A DNA stretch of 64,000 nucleotides from an uncultured Acidobacteriota bacterium (GTDB lineage Bacteria > Acidobacteriota > Vicinamibacteria > Vicinamibacterales > CAVVIG01), in NCBI GenBank assembly GCA_902825985.1, contig CADEDC010000007.1, positions 40,524-104,523 on the forward strand, given 5' to 3'. Within the stretch, counting starts at the first letter, position 1. Every line of letters starts with the position of its first letter. The notes beneath the pieces were generated by a model that was not told where the DNA came from, searched no databases, and saw nothing but the letters and a program-made list of their open reading frames with translations. Positions 1-13,982 of this stretch are shown piece by piece. The translations under genes were made by a program, and so were the position numbers.

Positions 1-935
1 GCGATGACCGGCAGCCGCCCGGCTTGGGATGGCGGACGGGCCTCACGACCCGCCGATGACGTGGCGGCGCCGCTTTCGGTGAGCGTGGGCACAGCGCCAC
101 GCACAGGTGTCGAGCGCTCCGCAGGCTCCGGCTGCGCCGATGGCGGAGCGGCAGAAGTGGGGCGCGCGACCGGCACCGGCGGCGTCGAGGAGCGAGCAGA
201 TGGCGGCGGCGCCGGGCGCGCGGTCGTGGTGTCCGATGACGCAGTCCGCTCACCTATGCGCAGGCGATACCACGCGGCGGCGGTCAGCGCCAGCATGACG
301 ATCGCAACCGTCGCCAGGCGCCATGGCCAGGCCGCACGGCGCCGCTCGAGAACCGCCAGCTCGGCGAACGCCAACGCGACATCCATGCGTTCGGGCGACC
401 TGGACTGCGCCTCGGCAAGCAGAAGACGCGCGCCGCTCAGGCGTCCCTTCGCCATCTTCTTCCTGGCGCTGGCGAGACACCCATCGGTCCGACGTTCGCG
501 GGCCACAACGTCCAACCCGGACGGGCCGGCGACGGTCGCTTGAGGAGCCATGTCGAAGAAGGAGAAGGCGGCGCCGGTCAACTCCGGATCCGCTGACGCT
601 GGAGCGCCGGGCCGCAAGTCCACGGCGTCGGCGCTGCGCGCATCTGGGTTCAGCCAGAGATCGGGATCCGACGGAGAGGGCGGAAGGCGGGCCGGGCCGA
701 CCGCGGCGTGCGACTCGTCGGTGGCGTGCGGTCCGACACCCATCTGGGATTGCGACTTGCGCGTGGACTGTTCGAGTATCGTCTCGCGCAACGCACGAGC
801 TGCCAGGAATTCAGGGTCCAGGCGCAATGCGGCATCGACCAGTTGCAACGCTTCGGCGGCGAAGCCGCGGTCCAGTTGCGACCTGGCGCGCGTGAGATGG
901 TCGTGCAGAGTCAGCCAGCGTGTCCGGGGGTCCAC
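1..935 (-). CDS. TPR-like protein with one membrane segment, C-terminus beyond the window
   Basis: Reading the minus strand from a GTG at 935 gives 311 codons without a stop before the left edge, so the C-terminus is missing. The first ~55 residues look like a tetratricopeptide helix pair (alternating Leu/Ala with LRLDPEFLAARAL). A Ser/Pro-rich linker follows, then a second helical stretch, a single membrane helix near residue 210 (WRLATVAIVMLALTAAAW) and a Pro/Ala/Ser-rich tail. It follows glnS on the same strand after 32 bp, so it may be co-transcribed, but no clear Shine-Dalgarno sequence is visible. The function is unknown. A role as a membrane-anchored scaffold is only an inference from the TPR-like and Pro-rich segments. 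The start is uncertain; the reading frame itself is well supported by its composition and length. Confidence 0.6.
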   Translation of the reverse strand, partial: MDPRTRWLTLHDHLTRARSQLDRGFAAEALQLVDAALRLDPEFLAARALRETILEQSTRKSQSQMGVGPHATDESHAAVGPARLPPSPSDPDLWLNPDARSADAVDLRPGAPASADPELTGAAFSFFDMAPQATVAGPSGLDVVARERRTDGCLASARKKMAKGRLSGARLLLAEAQSRSPERMDVALAFAELAVLERRRAAWPWRLATVAIVMLALTAAAWYRLRIGERTASSDTTTARPAPPPSARSSTPPVPVARPTSAAPPSAQPEPAERSTPVRGAVPTLTESGAATSSAGREARPPSQAGRLPVI

Positions 936-967
936 GTCTGTCGAGGTGCAAGTTGGGTTCCGGGTTG

Positions 968-2668
<1,701 letters not shown>

Positions 2669-2678
2669 GGTTTGACCC

Positions 2679-2684
2679 ATTTTA
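2679..2684 (-). promoter_or_regulatory. Possible -10 element of glnS
   Basis: TAAAAT on the minus strand just upstream of glnS, in an otherwise GC-rich gap. A transcript from it would begin close to the ATG at 2668, giving a very short or absent leader. No convincing -35 is visible at 16-18 bp. Confidence 0.35.
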
Positions 2685-2911
2685 TCGGAATGGCCGACGC
2701 ACGCGCGGGTTCGATACACCAGCGGTCGGATTCTCGCCTGACCCGGTCGCACGGTGCGGCCACCATCCCACCCGGACGTGCGCCGACCGCCGCCGTTCCC
2801 GACCGTTCCGACGACACGTCGTCCGCCGTGCCCGCGACGACGGCCCCGGCGACGGGGCGGCGCGGCGTCCGCCTGCAACGTTTGCGGGGCCGGACGCGTC
2901 AATGATAGCTG

Positions 2912-3385
2912 ATGCAACTGCATACCGAAGTCTGGCTCCCCGTGCCGCGGCAGCGCGTGTTCGCGTTCTTCGCCGAAGCGGAGAATCTGCAGGCGCTGAC
3001 GCCGGAGTGGCTTGGATTCACGATCCTGTCGCCGCGGCCGATTACGATGGGCCGCAACACCATCATCGACTACCGGATCAGCCTGCGCGGCATCCCGATG
3101 AAGTGGCGCACCGACATCATCGTGTGGGAGCCGCCCGACCTGTTCGTCGACTCGCAGGTCCGCGGTCCCTACAAGCGCTGGGTGCACACCCACCAATTCT
3201 CGGAGACGGACGGCGGCACCCTGGTGGAAGACACCGTCGACTTCGACATGTTCGGTGGGCGGCTGATGCTGTGGTACGTGGCGCGTGACCTGCGTCGGAT
3301 CTTCACCTACCGCCATGACGCGCTGCGGCGTTCGTTCGATCTGCCCGCCGCGCCGGTTCCGGACATCCAGATCACGGCAGCCTGA
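2912..3385 (+). CDS. SRPBCC-family ligand-binding protein
   Basis: A 157-residue protein with the layout of the START/Bet v1-like SRPBCC fold. The opening is typical ([22 protein letters not shown]), the middle has [23 protein letters not shown], and a long C-terminal helix follows. Close relatives are called SRPBCC proteins or cyclase/dehydrase-like proteins and are thought to bind hydrophobic ligands in the cytoplasm. Nothing here names the ligand. It is transcribed divergently from glnS and followed after 39 bp by the sulfurtransferase gene on the same strand, so the two may form a small operon. The ATG at 2912 gives the family's usual N-terminus. Confidence 0.8.
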   Translation: MQLHTEVWLPVPRQRVFAFFAEAENLQALTPEWLGFTILSPRPITMGRNTIIDYRISLRGIPMKWRTDIIVWEPPDLFVDSQVRGPYKRWVHTHQFSETDGGTLVEDTVDFDMFGGRLMLWYVARDLRRIFTYRHDALRRSFDLPAAPVPDIQITAA

Positions 3386-3424
3386 CACTGGTCAGACCCG
3401 GGGGCCGGCTGGTATCGTTCCGCC

Positions 3425-4291
3425 ATGGCGTTCACCACTCTCGTCGACGTGCGAACCGCCGCCGGGCTGCTCGGGCGTGCCGACGTCGCCTTCGTCGACT
3501 GCCGGTTCCAGCTGCATGAGCCCGGTTGGGGCCTCGCGGCCTACCGGTCGAGCCACATTCCGGGTGCGGCCTATGCGGATCTCGATCGCGATCTGTCCGG
3601 AACGAAGACCGGCGAGAACGGCCGCCACCCGTTGCCCGATCCGGACGCCCTGCGCGGGACGCTCGGCCGGCTCGGCATCGCCGGCGGCATGCAGGTGATC
3701 GTCTACGACCAGGACTCGTCGATGTACGCCAGCCGTCTCTGGTGGTTGCTGCGATGGATGGGGCACCGCGACGTCGCGGTGCTCGATGGCGGGTTCGCGG
3801 CGTGGGGTGCGGCGCAGGGTCCCACGCGATCGGGCGAGGAGACGATCGTGATGCGCGCGTTCGTCGGCGCCCCGGATCACACGATGGTGGCGTCGCTGGC
3901 CGAGGTCACCGCGCTCGTGACCGGGCAGGCCGGTGCCGGACCCGGATCGGTGCGACTGGTGGATGCCCGCGCCCCCGAACGGTTTCGCGGTGACGTCGAA
4001 CCCCTGGACAAGGCGGCCGGCCACATTCCCGGGGCGCTGAACCATTTCTTCAAGGACAACCTCGACGAGGCCGGACGTTTCCGGCCCGCCGACGCGTTGC
4101 ACGCCCGTTTCGCGACGCGGCTCGGCACTACCCCACCCGACCGCGTCATCGCGTACTGCGGTTCCGGCGTCACCGCCTGCCACAACCTGCTGGCGCTGGA
4201 GCATGCCGGACTGCCGGGCGGGCGCCTGTATCCAGGCTCGTGGAGTGAGTGGGCGAGCCAGCCCCAGCCGCCGATCGCCACCGGGGATTGA
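3425..4291 (+). CDS. Sulfurtransferase, 3-mercaptopyruvate type, two rhodanese domains
   Basis: A 288-residue tandem rhodanese protein. The N-terminal inactive domain starts with a VDCRF strand-loop, and the C-terminal domain carries the active-site loop CGSGVTA (Cys near residue 242). A CGSG loop is characteristic of 3-mercaptopyruvate sulfurtransferases, whereas thiosulfate rhodaneses usually have CRKG-type loops, so SseA-like activity is favoured. It would move sulfane sulfur from mercaptopyruvate or thiosulfate to cyanide or thiol acceptors in the cytosol. No signal peptide is visible. The stop is followed by a terminator-like hairpin oriented for the opposite strand, so transcription from both sides ends here. 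Confidence 0.9.
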   Translation: MAFTTLVDVRTAAGLLGRADVAFVDCRFQLHEPGWGLAAYRSSHIPGAAYADLDRDLSGTKTGENGRHPLPDPDALRGTLGRLGIAGGMQVIVYDQDSSMYASRLWWLLRWMGHRDVAVLDGGFAAWGAAQGPTRSGEETIVMRAFVGAPDHTMVASLAEVTALVTGQAGAGPGSVRLVDARAPERFRGDVEPLDKAAGHIPGALNHFFKDNLDEAGRFRPADALHARFATRLGTTPPDRVIAYCGSGVTACHNLLALEHAGLPGGRLYPGSWSEWASQPQPPIATGD

Positions 4292-4307
4292 GGCGGCCGC
4301 CTGAACG

Positions 4308-4340
4308 AAAAAACGGCCGCGCCCGATGAGGACGCGGCCG
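4308..4340 (-). terminator. Rho-independent terminator of the protease-GNAT operon
   Basis: On the minus strand an 8-bp perfect GC stem (CGGCCGCG pairing with CGCGGCCG, 11-nt loop) is followed directly by six T residues. It lies 77 bp past the stop of the GNAT gene, in the convergent gap with the sulfurtransferase gene. Confidence 0.85.
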
Positions 4341-4417
4341 GCAGGTGATGGACAGCCCGCGGTGCGTTGCACCGCGGGCCGGCGGAGTGCGCGACGGCCG
4401 CATGCCGTCGCGCCGTC

Positions 4418-5095
4418 TCAGTGGACCGTCTCGCGAATCACGGTCCGCGTCCACTGCTGGGCGTCGCGCGCTCTCCAGTCGTCCTCGACGATCGCGTAGA
4501 GGGTCTGGTCCAGATATTCCCCGTTGCGCAGGAACGACTGCCGCAACACGGCTTCCGGAACGGCGCCGACCTTGAGCAGCGCGGCGTTGCCGCGACCGTT
4601 GCGAACCGCGGCGCGCGCTTCCAGACGATGCACGCCGAGGACGTCGAATGCGAACTCCATCGTGAGCCTGGCGCCCTCGGCGAACACGCCGGTGCCCCAG
4701 TACGGCGACCCGATGGCGAAGCCCCACTCGGCCGTCTCGAAACCTTTCTCGAGTTCGCGAACCTGGAAGATCCCGATGGCCGCATCGGAGCCTTCGACGG
4801 TCACGGCGAAGCACACGTAGGTGCCGGCGGCCCGCTGACGCTGCGTCCACGCGATGAAGCGTTCGAAGCCTTCAACGGTCGACGGCGGCGGCGAGATGAA
4901 GCGCGACACTTCTTCGGTCGTGAGCATGGCGAACAGCGACGGCGCGTCGCTGATGCGCAGCTCCCGGAGGGTAACCTGGTTGGACGTCAGCACCGGCAGT
5001 GCCTGCCGCCAATCCGTGGTGGTCACCTGTTCGGTCGGGCACCCCATCTGGAAGATGCCGCCGTCGAGCTCGGCGCGATATGGCATCTTTTCCAT
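4418..5095 (-). CDS. GNAT N-acetyltransferase, RimJ/RimL type
   Basis: A 225-residue acetyl-CoA-dependent N-acetyltransferase. Family marks include the LRELRISDAPSLFAMLT start of the domain near residue 40, AEWGFAIGSPYWGTGVFAEGA for the beta4/acetyl-CoA pyrophosphate region, and VLGVHRLEARAAVRNGRGNAALLKVG for the C-terminal helix-strand. This subgroup acetylates ribosomal-protein N-termini or small amines; the substrate here is unknown. Its ATG is only 2 nt after the stop of the secreted subtilisin gene, so the two are probably one transcript. A clear terminator follows. The pairing is odd, since a secreted protease and a cytosolic acetyltransferase have no evident shared pathway. Confidence 0.85.
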   Translation of the reverse strand: MEKMPYRAELDGGIFQMGCPTEQVTTTDWRQALPVLTSNQVTLRELRISDAPSLFAMLTTEEVSRFISPPPSTVEGFERFIAWTQRQRAAGTYVCFAVTVEGSDAAIGIFQVRELEKGFETAEWGFAIGSPYWGTGVFAEGARLTMEFAFDVLGVHRLEARAAVRNGRGNAALLKVGAVPEAVLRQSFLRNGEYLDQTLYAIVEDDWRARDAQQWTRTVIRETVH

Positions 5096-5097
5096 GA

Positions 5098-7227
5098 CTA
5101 GAGACCCCCGTCCACGAGTTCGAAGAGGTCTGCGGAGGGTGCTTCGAGTTCGGCTTCGACGTCAGCGACCGGTTCGGTCGCCGAGTCGGAGAACAGCAGG
5201 TCCGGCGTCTGCCCGTCACTGCTGCCCCAGACGATGTTGTCGTCACCGTTGGTGCCCCAGACGATGTTGTCTTCGCCGTTGGTGCCCCACACGATGTTGT
5301 CGTCGCCCTCGGCGGTGCCCCACACGACGTTGTCGCCGTCGCTGGTGCCCCACACCACGTTGTCGCAATCGCCGCCACCGCAGTCGGTGCCCCAGACCAC
5401 GTTGTCGTCGTCGCCCGAGGTGCCCCACACGACGTTGTCGTCACCCGAGGTCCCCCACACGATGTTGTCGTCGTCGGTGGTGCCCCACACGACGTTGTCG
5501 TCGTCTGACGTCCCCCAGACGATGTTGTCGCCGGAGGCGTCCTCGGTGCCCCAGACGATGTTGCCGGAGCCCTCTTTCAGCGTGCCCCACACCACGTTGT
5601 CGCCCGTGTCGGTCTCGGCAGCGCCCCATACCATGTCGGTCGCCCAGGCGTTGGCGAGCGGGCTGAGATAGCCGCCCTTGATCAGGCGGTTGCCCCAGAT
5701 CACGCTCTTGCTCCAGCCGGCCTGCGTCGGCATCACGGATCCGACAGCGTTCAGGCCGTAGAAGCGGGAGAGACGCACGGCGCCCAGCGTATTCAGGAAG
5801 CCGGCGCCCTGCTGCAGCGGCTTGTAGCCGTTGTAGGTCTGCGCCGTGTACTGCAGGATCGCCTTGATCATGTTCGGCGTCAGGCTCGGGTTGGCCTGCA
5901 GCATCGTCGCGACGGTTCCGGCAACGACCGGCGCCGCCATGCTGGTTCCGCTCAGCGACAGGTAGACATTGCTCGCATGGCTGCCATTCGAGAGCGACGA
6001 TGCCTTGGTCGTGTACATCGTGCTGCCCGGAACCGACAACGAGACCGTCCCGGTGCCCGGCGCGATGAGGTCCGGCTTCGCGAGGTAATCGTACTTCGTC
6101 GGACCGGCCGAGCTGTAGTTGGCCAGCAGGTCGTCGCGGCGGGTGGTCGTCCCCTGCGTGCTGGAGGCGCCGACCGTCAGGACCCACGGCGCGTTGCCGG
6201 GAGCCGTGATGCTGCCGTACTGCTGGCTGCCGTCGCTCGCCTTGCCGAAGTTGCCAGCGGCCGTGACCACGGTGATGCCCTGGTCGGTGAGCTGTTTCGC
6301 GGCGAGGGTCAGCGGGTCGGTCCAGTAGGACTCGCTGATCCTGGCGCCAATCGACAGGTTGACGACCCGGATGTTGTACGTGTGCGCGTTCACCGCGATC
6401 CAGTTCATCGCCGCGATGACGTTGCTGATGGAGCCGCCGCCGTTGGCGTCGAGCACCTTCAGCACGACGAGGTGCGCGCCCGGCGCGACACCCGCCTTCT
6501 GGCCGTTCGAGTCGTAGCCGTTGCCGGCGATGATGCCAGCGACGTGCGACCCGTGGCCGTTGTCGTCGTACGGCAGCGTCTGGTTGTTGACGAAGTCGAC
6601 GAATTTCGAGACGCGCTGGTTGCCGTATGGGTAGACCTTGGCGCTCGACCCCTTGGTGAGGTCATTGTGCCAGGCGGTGATGCCCGAGTCGATGACGGCG
6701 ATGCCGACACCGGCGCCCGTATAGCCGAGGCCGTAGCGGACGCTCATCGCACCGATCGTGATGCTCGTGCGGTAGTTGTGGGCGTTAATCGGCCGGTCGT
6801 AATGGACCCGGAAGATTTCGGGCCGGGCTTCGAGCTGGGCCAGCACGCGGTTCGGCAGGTTCAGTTCGATACCGTTGATGAGGTCGAGTTTGCGATCGCC
6901 GCGGGCAAATCGCTTGAACTCTGCCGGCAGCTGGGCGCCCTTGACCAGCGTCACGATGACCTTGGTGCGGCTGTCGGGATTGCCGCGCTTGCGGCGCGTC
7001 AGCTCATCGTCAATCTTGTAGCGGCGGACGTTCCGGCTGGGTGCGCCAGAACGGGCAACGGCGGCCGACTGGAAGTGGCGCGACTGGCGCGCCTCTCGTC
7101 GTCCGTTACGACCGGCAGCCTGAGCCTCGGGAGAAAGACCGAGGGCCAGGATGGCGAGCGCTGTCAGGAGGCGTTTGGGACCCCAGACGGCTTTGCGTCT
7201 GGCTGGGCACGGAATCAACGTTTTCAT
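5098..7227 (-). CDS. Secreted subtilisin-like serine protease (S8) with VWGT-repeat tail
   Basis: A 709-residue exported peptidase. A basic N-terminus, hydrophobic core and AQA site indicate a signal peptide ending near residue 38. An inhibitor-I9-like propeptide (KVIVTLVKG) lies near 90-150. The catalytic domain spans about 160-480, with Asp in AVIDSGI (~180), His in GHGSHVAG (~225), oxyanion Asn in AAGNFG (~326) and Ser in SGTSMAAP (~429). All catalytic residues are present, so it should be active. After a short linker the last ~140 residues are tandem D-N-(V/I)-V-W-G-T units with acidic spacers. The ATG at 7227 is preferred; TTG at 7236 is possible. A low-GC 400-bp gap lies upstream and probably carries its promoter. 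The GNAT gene follows after 2 nt. Confidence 0.93.
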   Translation of the reverse strand: MKTLIPCPARRKAVWGPKRLLTALAILALGLSPEAQAAGRNGRREARQSRHFQSAAVARSGAPSRNVRRYKIDDELTRRKRGNPDSRTKVIVTLVKGAQLPAEFKRFARGDRKLDLINGIELNLPNRVLAQLEARPEIFRVHYDRPINAHNYRTSITIGAMSVRYGLGYTGAGVGIAVIDSGITAWHNDLTKGSSAKVYPYGNQRVSKFVDFVNNQTLPYDDNGHGSHVAGIIAGNGYDSNGQKAGVAPGAHLVVLKVLDANGGGSISNVIAAMNWIAVNAHTYNIRVVNLSIGARISESYWTDPLTLAAKQLTDQGITVVTAAGNFGKASDGSQQYGSITAPGNAPWVLTVGASSTQGTTTRRDDLLANYSSAGPTKYDYLAKPDLIAPGTGTVSLSVPGSTMYTTKASSLSNGSHASNVYLSLSGTSMAAPVVAGTVATMLQANPSLTPNMIKAILQYTAQTYNGYKPLQQGAGFLNTLGAVRLSRFYGLNAVGSVMPTQAGWSKSVIWGNRLIKGGYLSPLANAWATDMVWGAAETDTGDNVVWGTLKEGSGNIVWGTEDASGDNIVWGTSDDDNVVWGTTDDDNIVWGTSGDDNVVWGTSGDDDNVVWGTDCGGGDCDNVVWGTSDGDNVVWGTAEGDDNIVWGTNGEDNIVWGTNGDDNIVWGSSDGQTPDLLFSDSATEPVADVEAELEAPSADLFELVDGGL
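5216..5634 (-). repeat. Tandem VWG repeats in the protease tail
   Basis: Thirteen copies of a VWG(T) unit lie in tandem with a spacing of about 9-16 residues. Most read DN(V/I)VWGT, and the spacers are Asp/Gly/Ser-rich. One spacer is DCGGGDC, which contributes two cysteines. The coding DNA repeats the block CCCCA(C/G)AC(C/G)A(C/T)GTTGTCG on the plus strand. A divergent IWGN unit lies just before the array. Repeat number may vary by slippage because the units are near-identical at DNA level. Confidence 0.95.
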
Positions 7228-7605
7228 ACGCACCAAGAGAGAGCAACCGGTACGCCAGCTGTGCCTTTCGGAGTGAATCTCTCATCTCGTTTATTGTGAG
7301 CTGTTTACAGACATTGAAAAATCACGCATCGGCACCAACTGCCCGTCGACCGTGTGCCGTCCGGGTACAAGCTCTGGCGCGGGATGACGGAAACGCCAAA
7401 ATCATTAGGAAAACAGCCCAGTTCAGGCTCGTGTTCTAAGCGAGTACACAATTCCTAAAATAGACCACGCAAACAGACCTCAATGTCAGTCCTTGTCATA
7501 TACAGACTCTTATTTGTCTTTGTGGGCGTATTGCACGAAAGAACACGACGCTGCACACACGGGGAGTTGGGCGAGCCAGCGCCGGGGCGCGTGAGCGGCG
7601 TGAGT
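7228..7605. other. Gene-free, lower-GC spacer upstream of the protease
   Basis: About 380 bp between the protease start and the end of metH. It is noticeably richer in A/T than the surroundings, especially 7300-7560. No ORF in it has family-like sequence. It probably holds the protease promoter. On the minus strand a TTCAAT-N17-AATAAA arrangement near 7285-7315 is a weak candidate. No known riboswitch consensus was recognised. Confidence 0.5.
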
Positions 7606-7631
7606 CCGCGTGCCTCGAGCGAGGCACGCGG
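7606..7631 (-). terminator. Strong hairpin after metH, no U-tract
   Basis: A perfect 11-bp stem (CCGCGTGCCTC / GAGGCACGCGG) with a 4-nt loop, 10 bp past the metH stop. No T-run follows on either strand, so it could act as a 3'-end stabiliser or a non-canonical terminator. Confidence 0.5.
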
Positions 7632-7641
7632 TTCCCATCCT

Positions 7642-11331
<3,690 letters not shown>

Positions 11332-11342
11332 GGATGTGCCTT

Positions 11343-12320
11343 TCACGAGGTGGCGGTGGCCACCTTCGTCGGGGAGATCGGTTTCACGCCGGAGGCGATG
11401 AGCACCGTGAACGGGTCGCCGCTCTTGCGGGCGCCGACCGCCACCTTGATGTCGTGCAGTCCGTTCGCGACGAGCATGTCGCGAAGCGCGGTGTCGCGGA
11501 AGCCGAGCGAGCGGTCGCCGAGCTTGCTGCGCACCCACTCTTCCTGGTGTTCGCGCAGATCGAGAATCAGCACCCGGCCGCCGGGGCGCGTGATGCGCAC
11601 CGCCTCGGCGATCGCCGTCTCGGGCTTGCCGGCATGATGCAACGCCTGGGACAGCAGGGCGACATCGACCGACCGATCCTTGAGCGGCAGGCGTTCCAGC
11701 TCGCCCTGCTTCCACACGACGTTCGCGATGCGCCGACGGCGGGCCAGCGCGCGGGCGCGGTCGAGAACCGCGGCCGAGCGATCGACGGCAATCACCCGCC
11801 TGGCCCAGCGTGCCGCTTCGATGGTCAGGAACCCTTCGCCGCAGCCGAGGTCGGCGACCTCGAGCGGCGGCAACAGCATGCCGAGGGCGCGAGCCCAGGC
11901 CGCCCAGCTGCGCCCCGGCACCAGCTGCCGGGCGTCACGGGAGTCGGCCGTGCCGTGCGTCTCGAAATTCTCGGTCCGCAGGCGCAGCACCTCCTGCAGC
12001 CGCGCCTCGTCGGCGCGCACCGCCGGGTCGCCGGCCGCCGCCGCGAACTGGCGCTCGAGCACCTCCCAGAGAGGGCGGCGGTCGCCGTCCTGCAGTGCGG
12101 CGGCGAGCCGATAGTAGGTGAAGCCGGCGTCCCGTTCCTCGGTGACCAGCCCGGCCTCCTTCAGCAGCCCGAGATGCCGCGACACGCCGGACTGCGCCAG
12201 TCCGAGCACGCCGGTCAGCTCGGTCACGTTCAGCCGCTCGCGCTGCAGCACGCGAAGCAGGCGCAGACGCGCCTCGTCGCCGAGCAGCTTGTAGAGGGCG
12301 GACGCGTGCTTCATATCCAT
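11343..12320 (-). CDS. ArsR-family regulator fused to a SAM methyltransferase domain
   Basis: A 325-residue fusion. An ArsR-type winged helix occupies residues ~1-85 ([15 protein letters not shown]; recognition helix [19 protein letters not shown]). After a linker comes a class I methyltransferase domain from ~150 with an intact SAM site ([10 protein letters not shown]) and acidic loop (IAVDRS). The ArsR metal-binding CxC motif is absent (ELTGVLG), and only one cysteine is present, so arsenic sensing or ArsM activity is unlikely. It sits first in an operon with metH and has a paralog beside ahcY. This fits a SahR-like regulator of the methionine cycle that senses SAM or S-adenosylhomocysteine through the methyltransferase fold. 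That role is inferred from context and from known SahR proteins. The start ATG overlaps its own probable operator, suggesting autoregulation. Confidence 0.88.
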   Translation of the reverse strand: MDMKHASALYKLLGDEARLRLLRVLQRERLNVTELTGVLGLAQSGVSRHLGLLKEAGLVTEERDAGFTYYRLAAALQDGDRRPLWEVLERQFAAAAGDPAVRADEARLQEVLRLRTENFETHGTADSRDARQLVPGRSWAAWARALGMLLPPLEVADLGCGEGFLTIEAARWARRVIAVDRSAAVLDRARALARRRRIANVVWKQGELERLPLKDRSVDVALLSQALHHAGKPETAIAEAVRITRPGGRVLILDLREHQEEWVRSKLGDRSLGFRDTALRDMLVANGLHDIKVAVGARKSGDPFTVLIASGVKPISPTKVATATS

Positions 12321-12344
12321 CAATCTACATTCATTGATTGAGTG
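12318..12344 (-). promoter_or_regulatory. Probable ArsR-type operator over the start of the regulator-metH operon
   Basis: Two overlapping inverted repeats lie here: ATCAAT-N8-ATTGAT (12319-12338, perfect) and, on the minus strand, CACTCA-N5-TGAATG (12344-12328, one mismatch). The minus strand then reads GATTGATG, whose ATG is the regulator's start codon. TTGCAT (12351-12346) and TAGATT (12327-12322), 18 bp apart, are a plausible -35/-10 pair. If they are used, transcription would start at about the ATG at 12314. The ahcY-side regulator has a matching arrangement. Confidence 0.6.
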
Positions 12345-12366
12345 GATGCAAGCGCCAACCCGCGGC

Positions 12367-13257
12367 TCACTCGACGCGGCGCGGCCAGGCGTCCCGCAAC
12401 AGCCGCGACAGCGCCCGGTCGGCGAGCCGACGGCCGCCGGTCTGGCAGCGCGCGCAGTAGTTGCACTCGTTGGCGGTGTAGACGATCCGCTGCACCGGGG
12501 CCCCGCACACCGGACATGGCGCACCGAAGCGCCCGTGCACCGCCATGCCATCGCGAAACGCCGTGACCTTCTCCGGAAACCCGGCCCCGCACTCGAGCCG
12601 CAGCCGCTCGATCCAGGCGACCAGGGTCGACCGCGTCGCCTCGTACAGCCGCTGCCACTCCGCTTCGCTCAGCGCGCCGGTCAACTTCAGCGGCGACAGG
12701 CGGGCAGCGTGCAGGATTTCGTCGGAGTAGGCGTTGCCGATGCCACCGATCAGCCGCGGGTCGGTCAGCGCCCGCTTGAGCGTGTGACTGTCGCGCGACA
12801 ACGCGGCGCGGAACGCCGCCGGCGACACCTCGAGCGGCTCGACGCCGCCAGGGTCGAGCGCCGACAGCGCCGCCCGGCCGCTCACGAGCTGCAGCGACGC
12901 CCGTTTCCGGGTGCCCGCCTCGGTGAAGAAGAGGCGGCCATGCGCGAACTCGAGAACCGCCAGGGTCAGCTTCGCCGCCGGCGGCGCCAGCGGCGCGTCT
13001 GCCGCACGCCAGCGCAGGCGGCCGGCGATCATCAGGTGCAACACGACAAACAGCTCGTCATCGGCCGAGAAATCGAGGACGATGCGCTTGCCGATGCGCG
13101 AGACGCCGCGCGCCGTCCGGTCGCGGAGCGACTCGACGGGCGGCGTCACCGACCGCAGGACGAACGGACTGCGCAGGCGGAGCGCGACCAGCGGATGGCC
13201 GACCACCGCCCTGGTCAGCGCGTCTACGTACAAGGTGACGTCAGGGAGCTCGGGCAT
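12367..13257 (-). CDS. Formamidopyrimidine-DNA glycosylase / endonuclease VIII family
   Basis: A 296-residue base-excision repair enzyme. Its N-terminus MPELPDV supplies the catalytic proline and glutamate at positions 2 and 3 (after Met removal, Pro1/Glu2), which fixes the ATG at 13257. The H2TH region contains LIGGIGNAYSDEILHAARLSP (trimmed from the family signature). A C-terminal zinc finger is formed by CPVC...CNYCARC. It should excise oxidised bases and cleave the resulting abasic site. The exact Fpg-versus-Nei specificity cannot be settled by eye, because this branch (ELPDVTLYVDAL) differs from classical MutM. It lies 46 bp upstream of the ArsR-methyltransferase gene on the same strand. 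The operator between them suggests separate regulation. Confidence 0.88.
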   Translation of the reverse strand: MPELPDVTLYVDALTRAVVGHPLVALRLRSPFVLRSVTPPVESLRDRTARGVSRIGKRIVLDFSADDELFVVLHLMIAGRLRWRAADAPLAPPAAKLTLAVLEFAHGRLFFTEAGTRKRASLQLVSGRAALSALDPGGVEPLEVSPAAFRAALSRDSHTLKRALTDPRLIGGIGNAYSDEILHAARLSPLKLTGALSEAEWQRLYEATRSTLVAWIERLRLECGAGFPEKVTAFRDGMAVHGRFGAPCPVCGAPVQRIVYTANECNYCARCQTGGRRLADRALSRLLRDAWPRRVE

Positions 13258-13324
13258 GCCCGATGCATCGTACACGGCGAGGCAGGCCAGTGCGCGGCGG
13301 TGACGGTTCAGGAGTGCCGACGGT

Positions 13325-13912
13325 ATGCGCCTTACAGCTCTGACATTTGCGGCGATCCTGCTGGCGACGCCGCTGGCCGCGCAACAGCCGGATCCGTCCC
13401 CGGCACAGGCCAGCCCGACGTCCCCTGCCGGGCCACCGGCACAGTCCGGCTCCGACCTGCCGGTGTCGCTCGACCGGATCCGCGAGGGGCTCGCGAAACC
13501 GCCGCAGGGCACCCTGAAGAACCTCGACCTCAAGCCGAACTTCATCATCCGGATCGAGGAACGCGACCACGTCCAGGCGATCCTGTCGAAGCTCGAGTTC
13601 AAGAGCGGTCCGGCACCGTTGGGCGGGCTGTACGCCTACGAGCAGCAGCAGCGGGCGTTCAGCAAGACCGAGCGGCCGCTGCAGCAGCCGTATGCCGCGT
13701 TCAGTGGTGGCGAGCTGATTACGCTCGCCATCGAGGGGCTGATGCAGAAGTATCTCGGCGGTGCCCTGATCACGGCGATCACCGGCGCCCAGCGCACGCG
13801 GGCCGAACAGGAGGCCCGCGAAGAGGTCGCGGCGGCAATCGTCAGCTACTGCGACGCGCAACCGGACGGCGGCCGCAGTCTGCACCTCTGCCAGGAGGTC
13901 GTCACCCGCTGA
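13325..13912 (+). CDS. Secreted hypothetical protein
   Basis: A 195-residue protein with a clear signal peptide (MRLTALTFAAILLATPLAAQ, cleavage near 20) and a Pro/Ser/Ala-rich segment. The mature domain contains SLDRIREGLAKPP, LKPNFIIRIEER and a late YCDAQPDGGRSLHLCQEV with two cysteines that could form a disulfide. I do not recognise the family. Its gene is divergent from the DNA glycosylase and precedes the metalloprotease-barrel gene by 70 bp on the same strand, so both products may act in the periplasm or at the outer membrane. Confidence 0.75.
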   Translation: MRLTALTFAAILLATPLAAQQPDPSPAQASPTSPAGPPAQSGSDLPVSLDRIREGLAKPPQGTLKNLDLKPNFIIRIEERDHVQAILSKLEFKSGPAPLGGLYAYEQQQRAFSKTERPLQQPYAAFSGGELITLAIEGLMQKYLGGALITAITGAQRTRAEQEAREEVAAAIVSYCDAQPDGGRSLHLCQEVVTR

Positions 13913-13982
13913 CGTCCCGGCGCCCCCGGGCGCCCGGCGCCGACCGTGAGGACGGCGTATCCATTGCAAACGTGAGGACGCC

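Noticed and set aside
5216-5634. The regular short DNA repeats as a possible CRISPR array
   Set aside because: They are in frame and encode regular VWGT units within the protease. Spacers are short and all Asp/Gly/Ser codons.
7300-7470. A possible c-di-GMP or cobalamin riboswitch in the A/T-richer gap upstream of the protease
   Set aside because: The conserved boxes of either class could not be found on either strand. The gap faces the protease, not metH.
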